DNA of 8,931 nt from Candidatus Poribacteria bacterium (GTDB lineage Bacteria; Poribacteria; WGA-4E; WGA-3G): positions 1-8,931 of the forward strand of contig VXZL01000681.1 in assembly GCA_009845505.1 (NCBI GenBank). The letters are read 5' to 3'. The translations under genes and the position numbers were made by a program. The notes beneath the pieces are model-generated. The model was not told the DNA's origin, made no database searches, and saw only the letters and a program-made list of their open reading frames with translations. Below are positions 1 to 6,784 of this stretch, one piece after another; positions within the stretch are counted from its first letter, which is position 1; every line of letters starts with the position of its first letter.

Positions 1-302
1 CAATTAGAATTGGTATTATACACTTTTATAATATCATCAATGGAAGTCTCAGCGTTGTATTGACGTATCCGTTTGATGTTGGCGAAATCCTTCTCAATCG
101 GATTTAGATCCGGAGAATAGGGCGGTAAAAATAACAAACTCGCACCTGAAGCCCGGATCAATGCCGCCGTTTCTGAACCTTTGTGAAACGACGCATTATC
201 CATAATCACAACGTGGCTATCATCAAGCAATGGACACAGCATCTCCGAAAGCCACGTGTTGAAGGCAAGCGCATCACAACACCCCTCGAAAAGCACAGGG
301 GC
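1..302 (-). mobile_element. IS630-family transposase, 5'-truncated fragment (DDE C-terminal part)
   Basis: The minus strand has one uninterrupted reading frame from about 302 to the left edge that reads as the C-terminal half of an IS630/Tc1-mariner-type DDE transposase. Hallmarks in order are APVLFEGCCD, the block VVIMDNASFHK carrying the second catalytic aspartate, and LLFLPPYSPDLNPIEKDFA carrying the final glutamate, then a short tail of about 26 residues. The first catalytic aspartate and the N-terminal helix-turn-helix are missing. Upstream of APVLFEG the frame continues only about 18 codons of unrelated sequence before a TGA near 358, so homology stops sharply near 302. The last partial codon at the edge is TG-, so a stop or a few more residues could lie outside. 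No start codon or ribosome site fits. It is most likely a dead remnant, not an active element. Family recognition is by motif and is firm; the exact subgroup is not known. Confidence 0.88.
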
Positions 303-374
303 CCTGAAATGGATGAATAACTCATAAGACTTAGAGGATACCAGCAATCTTAGAATATGTCAAATTATTTCAGG
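303..374. repeat. 8-bp inverted repeat pair flanking the transposase break point
   Basis: CCTGAAAT at 303-310 is exactly complementary in inverted orientation to ATTTCAGG at 367-374, with 56 nt between. The left arm begins just where transposase homology ends, and the right arm lies 6 nt beyond the TPR gene stop. It may be a remnant of an element end or the scar of a deletion, but an 8-bp match in an AT-rich spacer can also arise by chance. The loop is too long and there is no T-run, so it does not look like a rho-independent terminator. Confidence 0.25.
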
Positions 375-380
375 ACTTTA

Positions 381-1343
381 CTATAAAACTAAAACGCTCT
401 GACGCCACCACGGTTTTTTGCCTTGATACGATGAAAGGAGTTTTGAAATCTCTCTCGCCCTTTTGTTCAAACGCAACACCGCCTCACATGCCTCAATAAC
501 CTTCTCTTTGGCAGACTCGTCTTGGTTCGTCTCATAGAGATGGTGATAACTCTGGGCAACAGCTGTGTAATATGCTTCAAGGTCTACGCCTTCCGGTACA
601 TCATCAGGAAGCTGCGATAGCACTTCGACTGCTGCCTCCCACGCTTCTATCTCGGCATGACAGATAACTTGTCGGTAGCACAACTGCTGTTGTGATGGAT
701 CGAGCCAGAGTGCCTGTTCATAACACAGTATCGCCTCTCTATAATCCGAATTGTCGACGTGCAACTCGGCAAGTGCGGTATAAAAGGCGTACAACCCGCT
801 CTCTGCTATCGTGTAAAGCGACATACCAGTGCTAACAAGCCATTCTCGTTCCAACAGGAAATCAATCGCTGAATTTCGTTCTTCTTCGGTAATCTGGATG
901 TCGGTGAGGAGATGTTTGGCGATAGCGGCGTTCGGAAAGATTTTGGTGCGGCTTTTTAATAGCGGGTAGGCTTGAACGGGTTTGTCCATAGATATGAGTT
1001 TAATCCCCGTAGCGATTCGGAAGAGAGATACAATCTGATCGCTGTTCTTGCGGGTCATCTCATCCGCAATTAGTTCCCGATTCTCTGAAAAGTGCAGATT
1101 GAGTGCCTCAATCGCGTCTCGGATATCTGTGTCGCTTGGGGAAAGTTGATGTGCTTTTGCTAAAAACCGCTGCGCCGTGAAGAGTTCCCGCCACGTCCGA
1201 TAGATAGTGCCAAGTCTAAAGTTAGCCAGCGCGAGTGTGGATGTTTCGTCGGTTGTGTTAAGGATGCTATCGTAAGCCTGAACGGCTTCGTTTAAGTTCC
1301 CTTCGGTTTCTAAAGCTTGTGCATGGGTGATTGAATTTGACAT
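381..1343 (-). CDS. TPR-repeat protein, 320 aa, function unknown
   Basis: This is a soluble, all-helical protein built of tetratricopeptide-like repeats; no signal peptide or membrane segment is visible. The clearest repeat is at residues 183-217, with the typical pattern of small and aromatic residues ending in YEQALWLDPS. A second good one lies at about 36-72 (LGTIYRTW to AHQLSPS), and weaker ones at about 3-33, 218-246 and 256-293. TPR arrays mediate protein-protein contacts, so a scaffold or adaptor role is likely, but no catalytic motif is present and the partner is unknown. The ATG at 1343 is followed directly by the first helix; the ribosome site is poor (GGACGGA upstream). It is last in the four-gene minus-strand series, 39 nt after the small gene, which hints at a role with the lipid enzymes. 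It ends in PWWRQSVLVL, beside the IS630 remnant. The gene looks intact, though an altered C-terminus cannot be excluded. Confidence 0.85.
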   Translation of the reverse strand: MSNSITHAQALETEGNLNEAVQAYDSILNTTDETSTLALANFRLGTIYRTWRELFTAQRFLAKAHQLSPSDTDIRDAIEALNLHFSENRELIADEMTRKNSDQIVSLFRIATGIKLISMDKPVQAYPLLKSRTKIFPNAAIAKHLLTDIQITEEERNSAIDFLLEREWLVSTGMSLYTIAESGLYAFYTALAELHVDNSDYREAILCYEQALWLDPSQQQLCYRQVICHAEIEAWEAAVEVLSQLPDDVPEGVDLEAYYTAVAQSYHHLYETNQDESAKEKVIEACEAVLRLNKRAREISKLLSSYQGKKPWWRQSVLVL

Positions 1344-1382
1344 GAGATATATCCGTCCAAAAATTGGAAGTGAACATCCAGC

Positions 1383-1595
1383 CTACGGGGCCCCCTCCGA
1401 AACCCAATCCTCCGTCGCTGCTTCAAATTCCTGCGATAACTCATCAGAAACAGTCTGCTCTAAGAGTTGAATTATGTCCTCACGGAACTTAATCCAATCG
1501 TCCCCACGACGCGTAAACCGATGCCTATCTTCAATTTCAACAAACATCGTGTCGTTGGGGGTAGACATGGACTCAAAATAACGCCTAACGTTCAT
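1383..1595 (-). CDS. small hypothetical protein, 70 aa
   Basis: I do not recognise this protein. It is short, strongly acidic toward its C-terminus, and lacks a signal peptide, membrane helix or metal-binding cysteines. It begins MNVRRYFESM, has a basic/aromatic middle (RHRFTRRGDDWIKFRED) and then a likely amphipathic helix IIQLLEQTVSDELSQEFEAA. Support for its being real is the context: a fair ribosome site (AAAGGAAC, 1605-1612, about 11 nt before the ATG from its AGGA core), the same strand as its neighbours, 26 nt after the phosphatase stop and 39 nt before the TPR start. It fills the gap between them without overlap. It could be a small partner or adaptor of either neighbour; that is inference from position only. 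Confidence 0.6.
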   Translation of the reverse strand: MNVRRYFESMSTPNDTMFVEIEDRHRFTRRGDDWIKFREDIIQLLEQTVSDELSQEFEAATEDWVSEGAP

Positions 1596-1621
1596 AATTG
1601 TTCTGTTCCTTTCTTATTTTT

Positions 1622-2302
1622 TTACATCCACTCGTGCAGCTCCCAACCAGAGTCAAGTGCTTTCTGGCGGAGTGCTTTTCCTGGGTTTACAACGACAGGA
1701 TTCCCGACACATTCCAGCATCGGCAAATCCGATTGGCTGTCGCCGTAAGCATAACTGTCTTTTAGTGAAATTTCGTGTTGTTTGGCAAATTCTTGCATCA
1801 CTTCCGCCTTGCGTTCTCCAATAAGCGGGGCAGTTGTGAGTTCGCCTGTAAATTGTCCATCTTCTTCGCGGAGCTGCGGAGCCAATACAGCGTCAATATC
1901 GAGATAATCGGCAATTGGTTGGACGATAAAATCGAGCGAGCCGGTTACGAGGATTACCGCCATGCCTTGTTGTTTGTGTTCCTGAATTTCCGATACCGCC
2001 TCGGAGAAGATTTTTGGACGAAGGTAGGTCTCAAACATTTCCACCGATAACGCTTTAACCTCGGCAGCGTCCATCCCGCGATAGTTCCGATAGAATACCT
2101 GGTTGAAACGGGTTCGACTTATCCTGTCTAAAATCAGGTAGTAGACAACCTTCGGTAGAAACCCGACAAGCCAGACCAACTTCAGAGGTCTCGGAATTTC
2201 AGCAGTACGCATCCAGATGTAGTAATGCACAATTGTAGACTTCAACAGCGTGCCATCTACATCAAAAAATGCGACTGTTCCTTTCATGTTAGGATCCCAC
2301 AT
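1622..2302 (-). CDS. HAD-superfamily subfamily IB phosphatase (SerB/PSPase-like), 226 aa
   Basis: This is a phosphomonoester hydrolase of the HAD subfamily IB group. All four motifs are present: FFDVDGTLL (nucleophile D14, acid/base D16), LVTGS (T120-S122), the lysine in GERKAEV (K165) and YGDSQSDLPML (D188, D192). The closing block NPVVVNPGKALRQKA followed by GW is typical of family TIGR01490. Residues about 40-60 form a hydrophobic stretch in the cap (LVWLVGFLPKVVYYLIL), suggesting a membrane-associated or lipid substrate rather than phosphoserine. It starts 8 nt after the stop of the PlsC-containing gene, so the two are probably translationally coupled. In mycobacteria and relatives a HAD-IB domain is fused to PlsC, which supports a lysophosphatidate, phosphatidate or related lipid substrate; that is inference. 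An upstream in-frame ATG at 2428 would overlap the previous gene by over 100 nt with non-family residues and is rejected. The ATG at 2287 (221 aa, starting MKGTVAFFD) is a real alternative. Confidence 0.9.
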   Translation of the reverse strand: MWDPNMKGTVAFFDVDGTLLKSTIVHYYIWMRTAEIPRPLKLVWLVGFLPKVVYYLILDRISRTRFNQVFYRNYRGMDAAEVKALSVEMFETYLRPKIFSEAVSEIQEHKQQGMAVILVTGSLDFIVQPIADYLDIDAVLAPQLREEDGQFTGELTTAPLIGERKAEVMQEFAKQHEISLKDSYAYGDSQSDLPMLECVGNPVVVNPGKALRQKALDSGWELHEWM

Positions 2303-2324
2303 GATTATTTTTAAGCACCTTTCT
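2294..2324 (-). promoter_or_regulatory. two candidate ribosome sites deciding the HAD phosphatase start
   Basis: On the minus strand, AGAAAGGTG (2324-2316) lies within the last codons of the upstream gene, with 13 nt between it and the ATG at 2302; this is a strong core but a long spacing. GGGA (2298-2295) lies 7 nt before the second ATG at 2287, a weaker core at better spacing. Either start leaves every HAD motif intact. The overlap of the first site with the end of the multidomain gene fits translational coupling. Confidence 0.45.
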
Positions 2325-5300
2325 GCTGTTTTAACGCTGCTCTCAGTTCCGCGACGCGATGCTGTGCCAATTCCAAGAATTCCTGATATTTGTCCGGATC
2401 GATCGGTGTTTCGTCGGGATCGCCCCAACCTTCAGGTGGAAAAGTGAGCGGTTCTCCAAAAATAATGCGCACTGGGTGCTTCTTCGGTAAATTCTGCCCT
2501 TTCGGCAAGGCGTGATAGGTGCCGTCAATATACGCCGGTATAATCGGGACATTAGGACCATAGATGAGCAGGCTGAGGATTCCCGACTTGAACGGTTGAA
2601 GCTCCCCGTCAAGTGAACGCGTGCCTTCAGGAAAGATAAGCAAACCGTTATTTTCCGCCATCACCGCGTTCGCCATCCTCAGATCCTGCAGAAACTCCGT
2701 AAAATTGCCCTCCCGTTCTATCGGGAGTGCATTGAGACACGTTCCCGCGAACCAACCTTGGAGACGGGTAGCGAACCAGTAGTCCCGCGCAGCGAGCACC
2801 CAGAGTTGGTACGCCCTCTTTCCAAGCGCAGTGATAACCGTCAACGTATCAAGGTGACTCGTGTGATTTGGCATAATAATATAGGGTTTGCCTTGCGGAA
2901 TATGCTCAAGTCCATAGCACTTCAGCGAGAAATAGTTCCTATAGATGCCAGTAATCACAGAACGGAAGGCACGTGCGTACCATCGCGGCACCTGCCGCAA
3001 TTCCATCCTGTGAGAGGCGTCTCTAACTCCGAAATCATTAAGGGGTTCAGTCTGTCTCTCAACGTCAGATTGAAACGTCTCAATGAGTTTGACAACATCA
3101 CCGACTGTCTCCAAGTTCGCGAGTAACGCATCGGGAATCGTCTCGCCGAGCCTGGCTTCAAGCATCAACAACAGGTCAAGTCGTGTGAGAGAATCAAGCC
3201 CTAAATCAATATCCAATCGACTCTCTAAGCGAATTTGATGGTCTGGCATGCGTGCCAATCGTGAGAGAGTAGAGAGTACTTCTTGCGGTACATCAGTCCT
3301 TGGTGCAGCGGATTCCGCGTCCATCGCCCCTGCTTTGGGGGTCTCATGAAGGCGCGTTGTATTTTCAATATGTGTTTGCAAACTGCACTTTAGGTGCTGC
3401 CGGTCTATAACACCGTCCTGAGTTTTGGGTAGCGCATCGTCCCAGAAATGGAACTTGTGAAATTGTTGGTAACTCGGCAGCTCCTTTGCCCGCGTTTGAA
3501 GATGATGCTGAATCGCCTCTTTGGTTGTTTCATCCGGCACTGTCGGTACAATTACGGCATGGATAGCCGTATCGGATCCATCTTCATAAGGAACACCAAC
3601 CACACATATTTCAGAGATAGCCGGACTGTCTCGATAGAGTGCTTCCAATTCGACCGGATAGACATTCTTGCCAGAAGCAGGAACGATAACGTCTTTGCAG
3701 TGTCCTGTAAGATAGAGGTAACCATCAGCGTCCATATAGCCGAGATCGCCTGTGTAGAGCCAGCCATTCCGGACAGCCGCTGCTGTAGCAGCTGGGTTCT
3801 GATAGTATGCCTTCATGGTACTCGGTCCCTTAGCAACAATCTCACCAATGCCATCGGTATCTGGATTTTCAATCCTAAGTTCGACCCCTTCTACTGCGGG
3901 TCCGACAGAGGCGCGCTTACTCTTTTCGTAAGGGTTGACAGTCAACACAGGGGCAGTCTCGGTCATACCGTAGCCTTGGTAGATTGTCATACCGAATTTC
4001 TGAAATCCGTCATAAATTGCATCGGAGAGCGAGGCACCGCCGCTCACGAGGACGCGAATTTCACCGCCCATAACAGCCTTCGCCTTCTCCGCCAAAGTTT
4101 CACCGGGCGTGTCTTCTCGCACCGCCTGTCGTTCAATCGTGCTTTGGAGTAACTGAAAGAGACGTGGAACCCCGATAAAGGCAGTTGTTTTCGCCTCTCG
4201 CATCGTCTTCAGAAGCGTGGTCGGACGAAGAGCATTGACATAGGTCGCAGTCGTACCACTGTAGAGCGCCATTAACAAACTGCACGAAAAACTCAAAGCG
4301 TGATAGAGTGGCAGCGCCGACAAGATGCGTTCTGTGTCTGTCGGTGGAAGTGCTTTTGCGACTGCTTGTACGTTAGAGAGGAATCCCCCGTGCGTGAGCA
4401 TTGCCCCCTTAGCGTCAACGGTGGTACCCATCGTGAAAATAATAGAGGCAACGGTATCAGGGGATATTTCCACATTCGGAAAATCGGCAGGAATCTCAGG
4501 GGTTAGCGTTCCGTTCTCAGAAGGTTCGGAACCGACAATTTCGCAGCCATTATTGATGTTTTGTAACATCGTCCCCGCCTCCGATAAAACCGCACCAGAC
4601 TTTTCCAAAACGGCATCGGAGGCTAAAATCGATTTTGCGGCAGTGAATGCTGCAATCGCTAAGATTTCGTGGGCAGGGGTCTGTGCGTCAAGTGGAACTA
4701 CGGCAATCCCAATCTGGGTAGCTGCAAGGTAGGCGATACACCATCCCGGCTGATTTTCCGAGACTAATACGACCCGATCCCCTTTACGTAAACCGCTCTT
4801 CCATAACCGCCATGCGACCTCTCGCGAGCGCGTATAAGTTTCGGCGTAGGTGTACTCTTCCCATTCATCCTCTTTTACCATCTGCAGCGCAATCCTATCA
4901 GGGATACGCGATGCCTGGGTCTTAATCAAGTCTACAATAGTTTTTGGGTAAATATGTTCAGCGGGTGTAACAGACTCCTCCGATTCCTCTTGTGCGTCCA
5001 CCTTACTCGGTTTTGTCTCCGAATCATCTGCTGTCCCATCTTCAATTTTCAAGACATGCCGCTTGATGCCGGGGATATGAATCTCTTGAAAATACCGCTT
5101 CCAGTGGATTTTCGAGACATCGAAGTTAAAACGCTGCTGTTCTGTGGGTGAGAGTGCCGTGTAAAGCCCTTGCATCTTCTCAGTCTCAAACTCAAAGTTG
5201 GTCCGAGTGTAGGGAGCATAAATTTTGATGTAATGCAGAAGTGCTTTGACCCCGCTCTGCTTCAGGACAAGTTGACGGCGTTTCCGTTTGGCAGCACGCA

Positions 5301-6627
5301 TGGGGAGGTGTCCGAGTACTGCTGTGGTAAAATCAATGAGCCGCATCCGGCTGTCCAACTTCTGTTGGAATTCTTCCAAACTTGGATACTTCCAGATAGG
5401 CACAGTGATCGGTTTTCCATCTTCGAGCATCGGGTTTTTGACAAAGTAGTCGTAAGTCGCCTCAAAGATACCTCGAAAGTAGAGTGGGTTCTGTGTTCCG
5501 GTTGCAACATGATACACCTCAATCCCACCCCGTCTTGCTGTTGCTTCGGCAGCTGCCAAGGTGGCATTTACAACAAAGTCGACCGGGATAATATCCAAAA
5601 TTATGTCTGGGTCCGCGGGGAAGTCCGGCAGTCGTCCCTTCCCGAAACCGACAATTAGCGGTTCAGACATCCGAAACTTTCCGAGCCAGCCAGGGACAGG
5701 TTCATCAAAACTACTTTCAATAATCGAAGGACGCACGATAGCCGTCGGAAGGTCGCCGCGCAATTTCATAACCATCTGCTCGGCAAGGAATTTCATGTAG
5801 GTATAGGTATCGTTCCAGCCACGCGAGCGAGCGTGTTCTAATCCTGCTTCGACCAAACGATTTTCAAGCCATTCTGCTTTCAATTCTTTAACCTGCGCCG
5901 CCAGCCTTTTGCGAGTCCCTCTTATCTGCCCTTCAGCCACTTGCTCGAAACGTTCAAGATTCTCAGGGGCATCGGCTTCAGCATGAATAGCAGCACTGAG
6001 AGCTAGCAGTCCTTCGATCTCTTCGGAGAGCGTCTGTGGAATAGCTGTCCCGGTTTTTTCCTGATGCTGCGCTGCGTATTGTGGATATGGAAGCGGTAAT
6101 TCCTCAGGCACCCGTCCGGATTCGCTTCCCCGAACGTACGCCGTTGAAATATGCAGGAATACGGTATCTTGGCAGCCTTTTGCGAAGTTAACCACATGCT
6201 TAGCAGCAAGAGCGTTCCCCCACAAAGAATCATCAAAAGGTGGATCGAAATCCACAAGTCCTGCGATATTAATAAAAACCTGTACTTCGTTTTGGAGCCG
6301 TTGGTATTCGGCATCGCTGAATCCGAGACGGTCGTGAGTCAGTTCACCTTCAACAGCAATTAACTTCTGTTGCGCCCATTCATCAAAATTTTCGCCGTGC
6401 AAGCGACGGAGAGATCCGAAAACATCTGAGACAAGGAGTTCATTTTCTAAGCGCTCTTGTGCAGAAACATGCTTCCCTGTTCTATCAGTGCGGCTTCGGA
6501 TGAGAAGATAAATCTTTTCGACATCAGGCAATGCGGTCAAAATTTTTGCTACCATCGGTTGACCTAAAAACGCCGTGCCCCCGGTGATCAGCAGAACTTT
6601 CCCTCGAAAAAAATCAGTTATTGACAT
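2311..6627 (-). CDS. four-module fusion: fatty-acyl reductase - AMP-dependent acyl ligase-like - acyl carrier - PlsC acyltransferase, 1438 aa
   Basis: Modules in order. (1) Residues about 8-520 are a fatty acyl-CoA/thioester reductase of the extended SDR type: Rossmann motif TGGTAFLG (15-22), HISTAYVRG (159-167) and catalytic Y275/K279 in YTYMK, with a long helical insert (about 190-270). A FAR C-terminal-type segment (about 465-525, FDVSKIHWKRYF to IKRHVLKI) follows. (2) An acidic linker (about 527-556) leads to an acyl-CoA-synthetase-like adenylation module (about 560-1085) with YQGYGMTETAP and YTGDLGY intact. However, the P-loop reads FTMGTTVDAKG, the usual GRxKD is GHCKD, and the A10 lysine is V1073. 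(3) An acyl carrier domain (about 1115-1185) has the phosphopantetheine serine S1146 in GLDSL. (4) A PlsC domain (about 1210-1400) has NHTSHLD (H1255, D1260) and FPEGTRS (1332-1338). No transmembrane bundle is evident; the protein is probably cytosolic or peripheral to the membrane. Start: ATG after AAGGGAATT. The likely role is acyl activation or loading, reduction, and transfer to a glycerol-type acceptor. Modules 2 and 4 together resemble Aas, but this is not plain Aas because of the reductase and carrier. Confidence 0.92.
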   Translation of the reverse strand: MSITDFFRGKVLLITGGTAFLGQPMVAKILTALPDVEKIYLLIRSRTDRTGKHVSAQERLENELLVSDVFGSLRRLHGENFDEWAQQKLIAVEGELTHDRLGFSDAEYQRLQNEVQVFINIAGLVDFDPPFDDSLWGNALAAKHVVNFAKGCQDTVFLHISTAYVRGSESGRVPEELPLPYPQYAAQHQEKTGTAIPQTLSEEIEGLLALSAAIHAEADAPENLERFEQVAEGQIRGTRKRLAAQVKELKAEWLENRLVEAGLEHARSRGWNDTYTYMKFLAEQMVMKLRGDLPTAIVRPSIIESSFDEPVPGWLGKFRMSEPLIVGFGKGRLPDFPADPDIILDIIPVDFVVNATLAAAEATARRGGIEVYHVATGTQNPLYFRGIFEATYDYFVKNPMLEDGKPITVPIWKYPSLEEFQQKLDSRMRLIDFTTAVLGHLPMRAAKRKRRQLVLKQSGVKALLHYIKIYAPYTRTNFEFETEKMQGLYTALSPTEQQRFNFDVSKIHWKRYFQEIHIPGIKRHVLKIEDGTADDSETKPSKVDAQEESEESVTPAEHIYPKTIVDLIKTQASRIPDRIALQMVKEDEWEEYTYAETYTRSREVAWRLWKSGLRKGDRVVLVSENQPGWCIAYLAATQIGIAVVPLDAQTPAHEILAIAAFTAAKSILASDAVLEKSGAVLSEAGTMLQNINNGCEIVGSEPSENGTLTPEIPADFPNVEISPDTVASIIFTMGTTVDAKGAMLTHGGFLSNVQAVAKALPPTDTERILSALPLYHALSFSCSLLMALYSGTTATYVNALRPTTLLKTMREAKTTAFIGVPRLFQLLQSTIERQAVREDTPGETLAEKAKAVMGGEIRVLVSGGASLSDAIYDGFQKFGMTIYQGYGMTETAPVLTVNPYEKSKRASVGPAVEGVELRIENPDTDGIGEIVAKGPSTMKAYYQNPAATAAAVRNGWLYTGDLGYMDADGYLYLTGHCKDVIVPASGKNVYPVELEALYRDSPAISEICVVGVPYEDGSDTAIHAVIVPTVPDETTKEAIQHHLQTRAKELPSYQQFHKFHFWDDALPKTQDGVIDRQHLKCSLQTHIENTTRLHETPKAGAMDAESAAPRTDVPQEVLSTLSRLARMPDHQIRLESRLDIDLGLDSLTRLDLLLMLEARLGETIPDALLANLETVGDVVKLIETFQSDVERQTEPLNDFGVRDASHRMELRQVPRWYARAFRSVITGIYRNYFSLKCYGLEHIPQGKPYIIMPNHTSHLDTLTVITALGKRAYQLWVLAARDYWFATRLQGWFAGTCLNALPIEREGNFTEFLQDLRMANAVMAENNGLLIFPEGTRSLDGELQPFKSGILSLLIYGPNVPIIPAYIDGTYHALPKGQNLPKKHPVRIIFGEPLTFPPEGWGDPDETPIDPDKYQEFLELAQHRVAELRAALKQQKGA

Positions 6628-6784
6628 AATTCCCTTTTTAGTGTCATGATAGATACTGGAACGTATAGCACGAGGCTGCGGTCTCTTACATTATCTTCAA
6701 CTTATCTTTGCGAATTTCGTCTAATTTTTTAGGTTGCCACATTTTAACACATTTTCTACAAAAAGTCAAAGGCTCAAATAGATA
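6628..6784. promoter_or_regulatory. divergent intergenic region between the lipid operon and the cNMP/PP2C gene
   Basis: These 157 nt separate two divergently transcribed genes and are AT-rich near the right gene. Toward the minus-strand operon a possible extended -10 is TGCTATACG (6670-6662, minus strand), without a convincing -35. The ribosome site AAGGGA (6636-6631) lies three bases before the ATG at 6627. Toward the plus-strand gene there is a better sigma70-like promoter, listed separately. No clear operator palindrome or riboswitch-like fold was seen. Confidence 0.5.
6734..6762 (+). promoter_or_regulatory. candidate sigma70-type promoter for the cNMP/PP2C gene
   Basis: TTGCCA (6734-6739, five of six to TTGACA) and TACAAA (6757-6762, four of six to TATAAT) are separated by exactly 17 nt, followed about 22 nt later by the ATG at 6785. 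The leader would be short, with a weak ribosome site AAAGG at 6768-6772, 12 nt from the ATG. It was found by eye against the standard consensus; the organism's own consensus is unknown. Confidence 0.35.

Noticed and set aside
303..374. Rho-independent terminator after the TPR gene
   Set aside because: The inverted arms are separated by 56 nt and not followed by a T-run, so a terminator stem is not plausible.
2303..2428. Longer N-terminus for the HAD phosphatase starting at 2428
   Set aside because: It lies inside the PlsC coding region in another frame, the extra residues do not resemble the family, and two later ATGs give normal HAD-IB lengths.
3448..4152. Plus-strand open frame of 234 codons
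   Set aside because: It lies fully antisense to the adenylation module, has no recognisable motif, and its Cys/Arg/His-rich translation looks like a shadow frame.
5170..5658. Plus-strand open frame of 162 codons
   Set aside because: It is antisense to the reductase module, whose conserved motifs are in the other strand; no ribosome site or family pattern supports it.
2311..6627. Calling the large gene plain aas
   Set aside because: Aas has only acyltransferase and ligase modules, in the opposite order; this protein adds a reductase and a carrier domain and lacks the A10 lysine.
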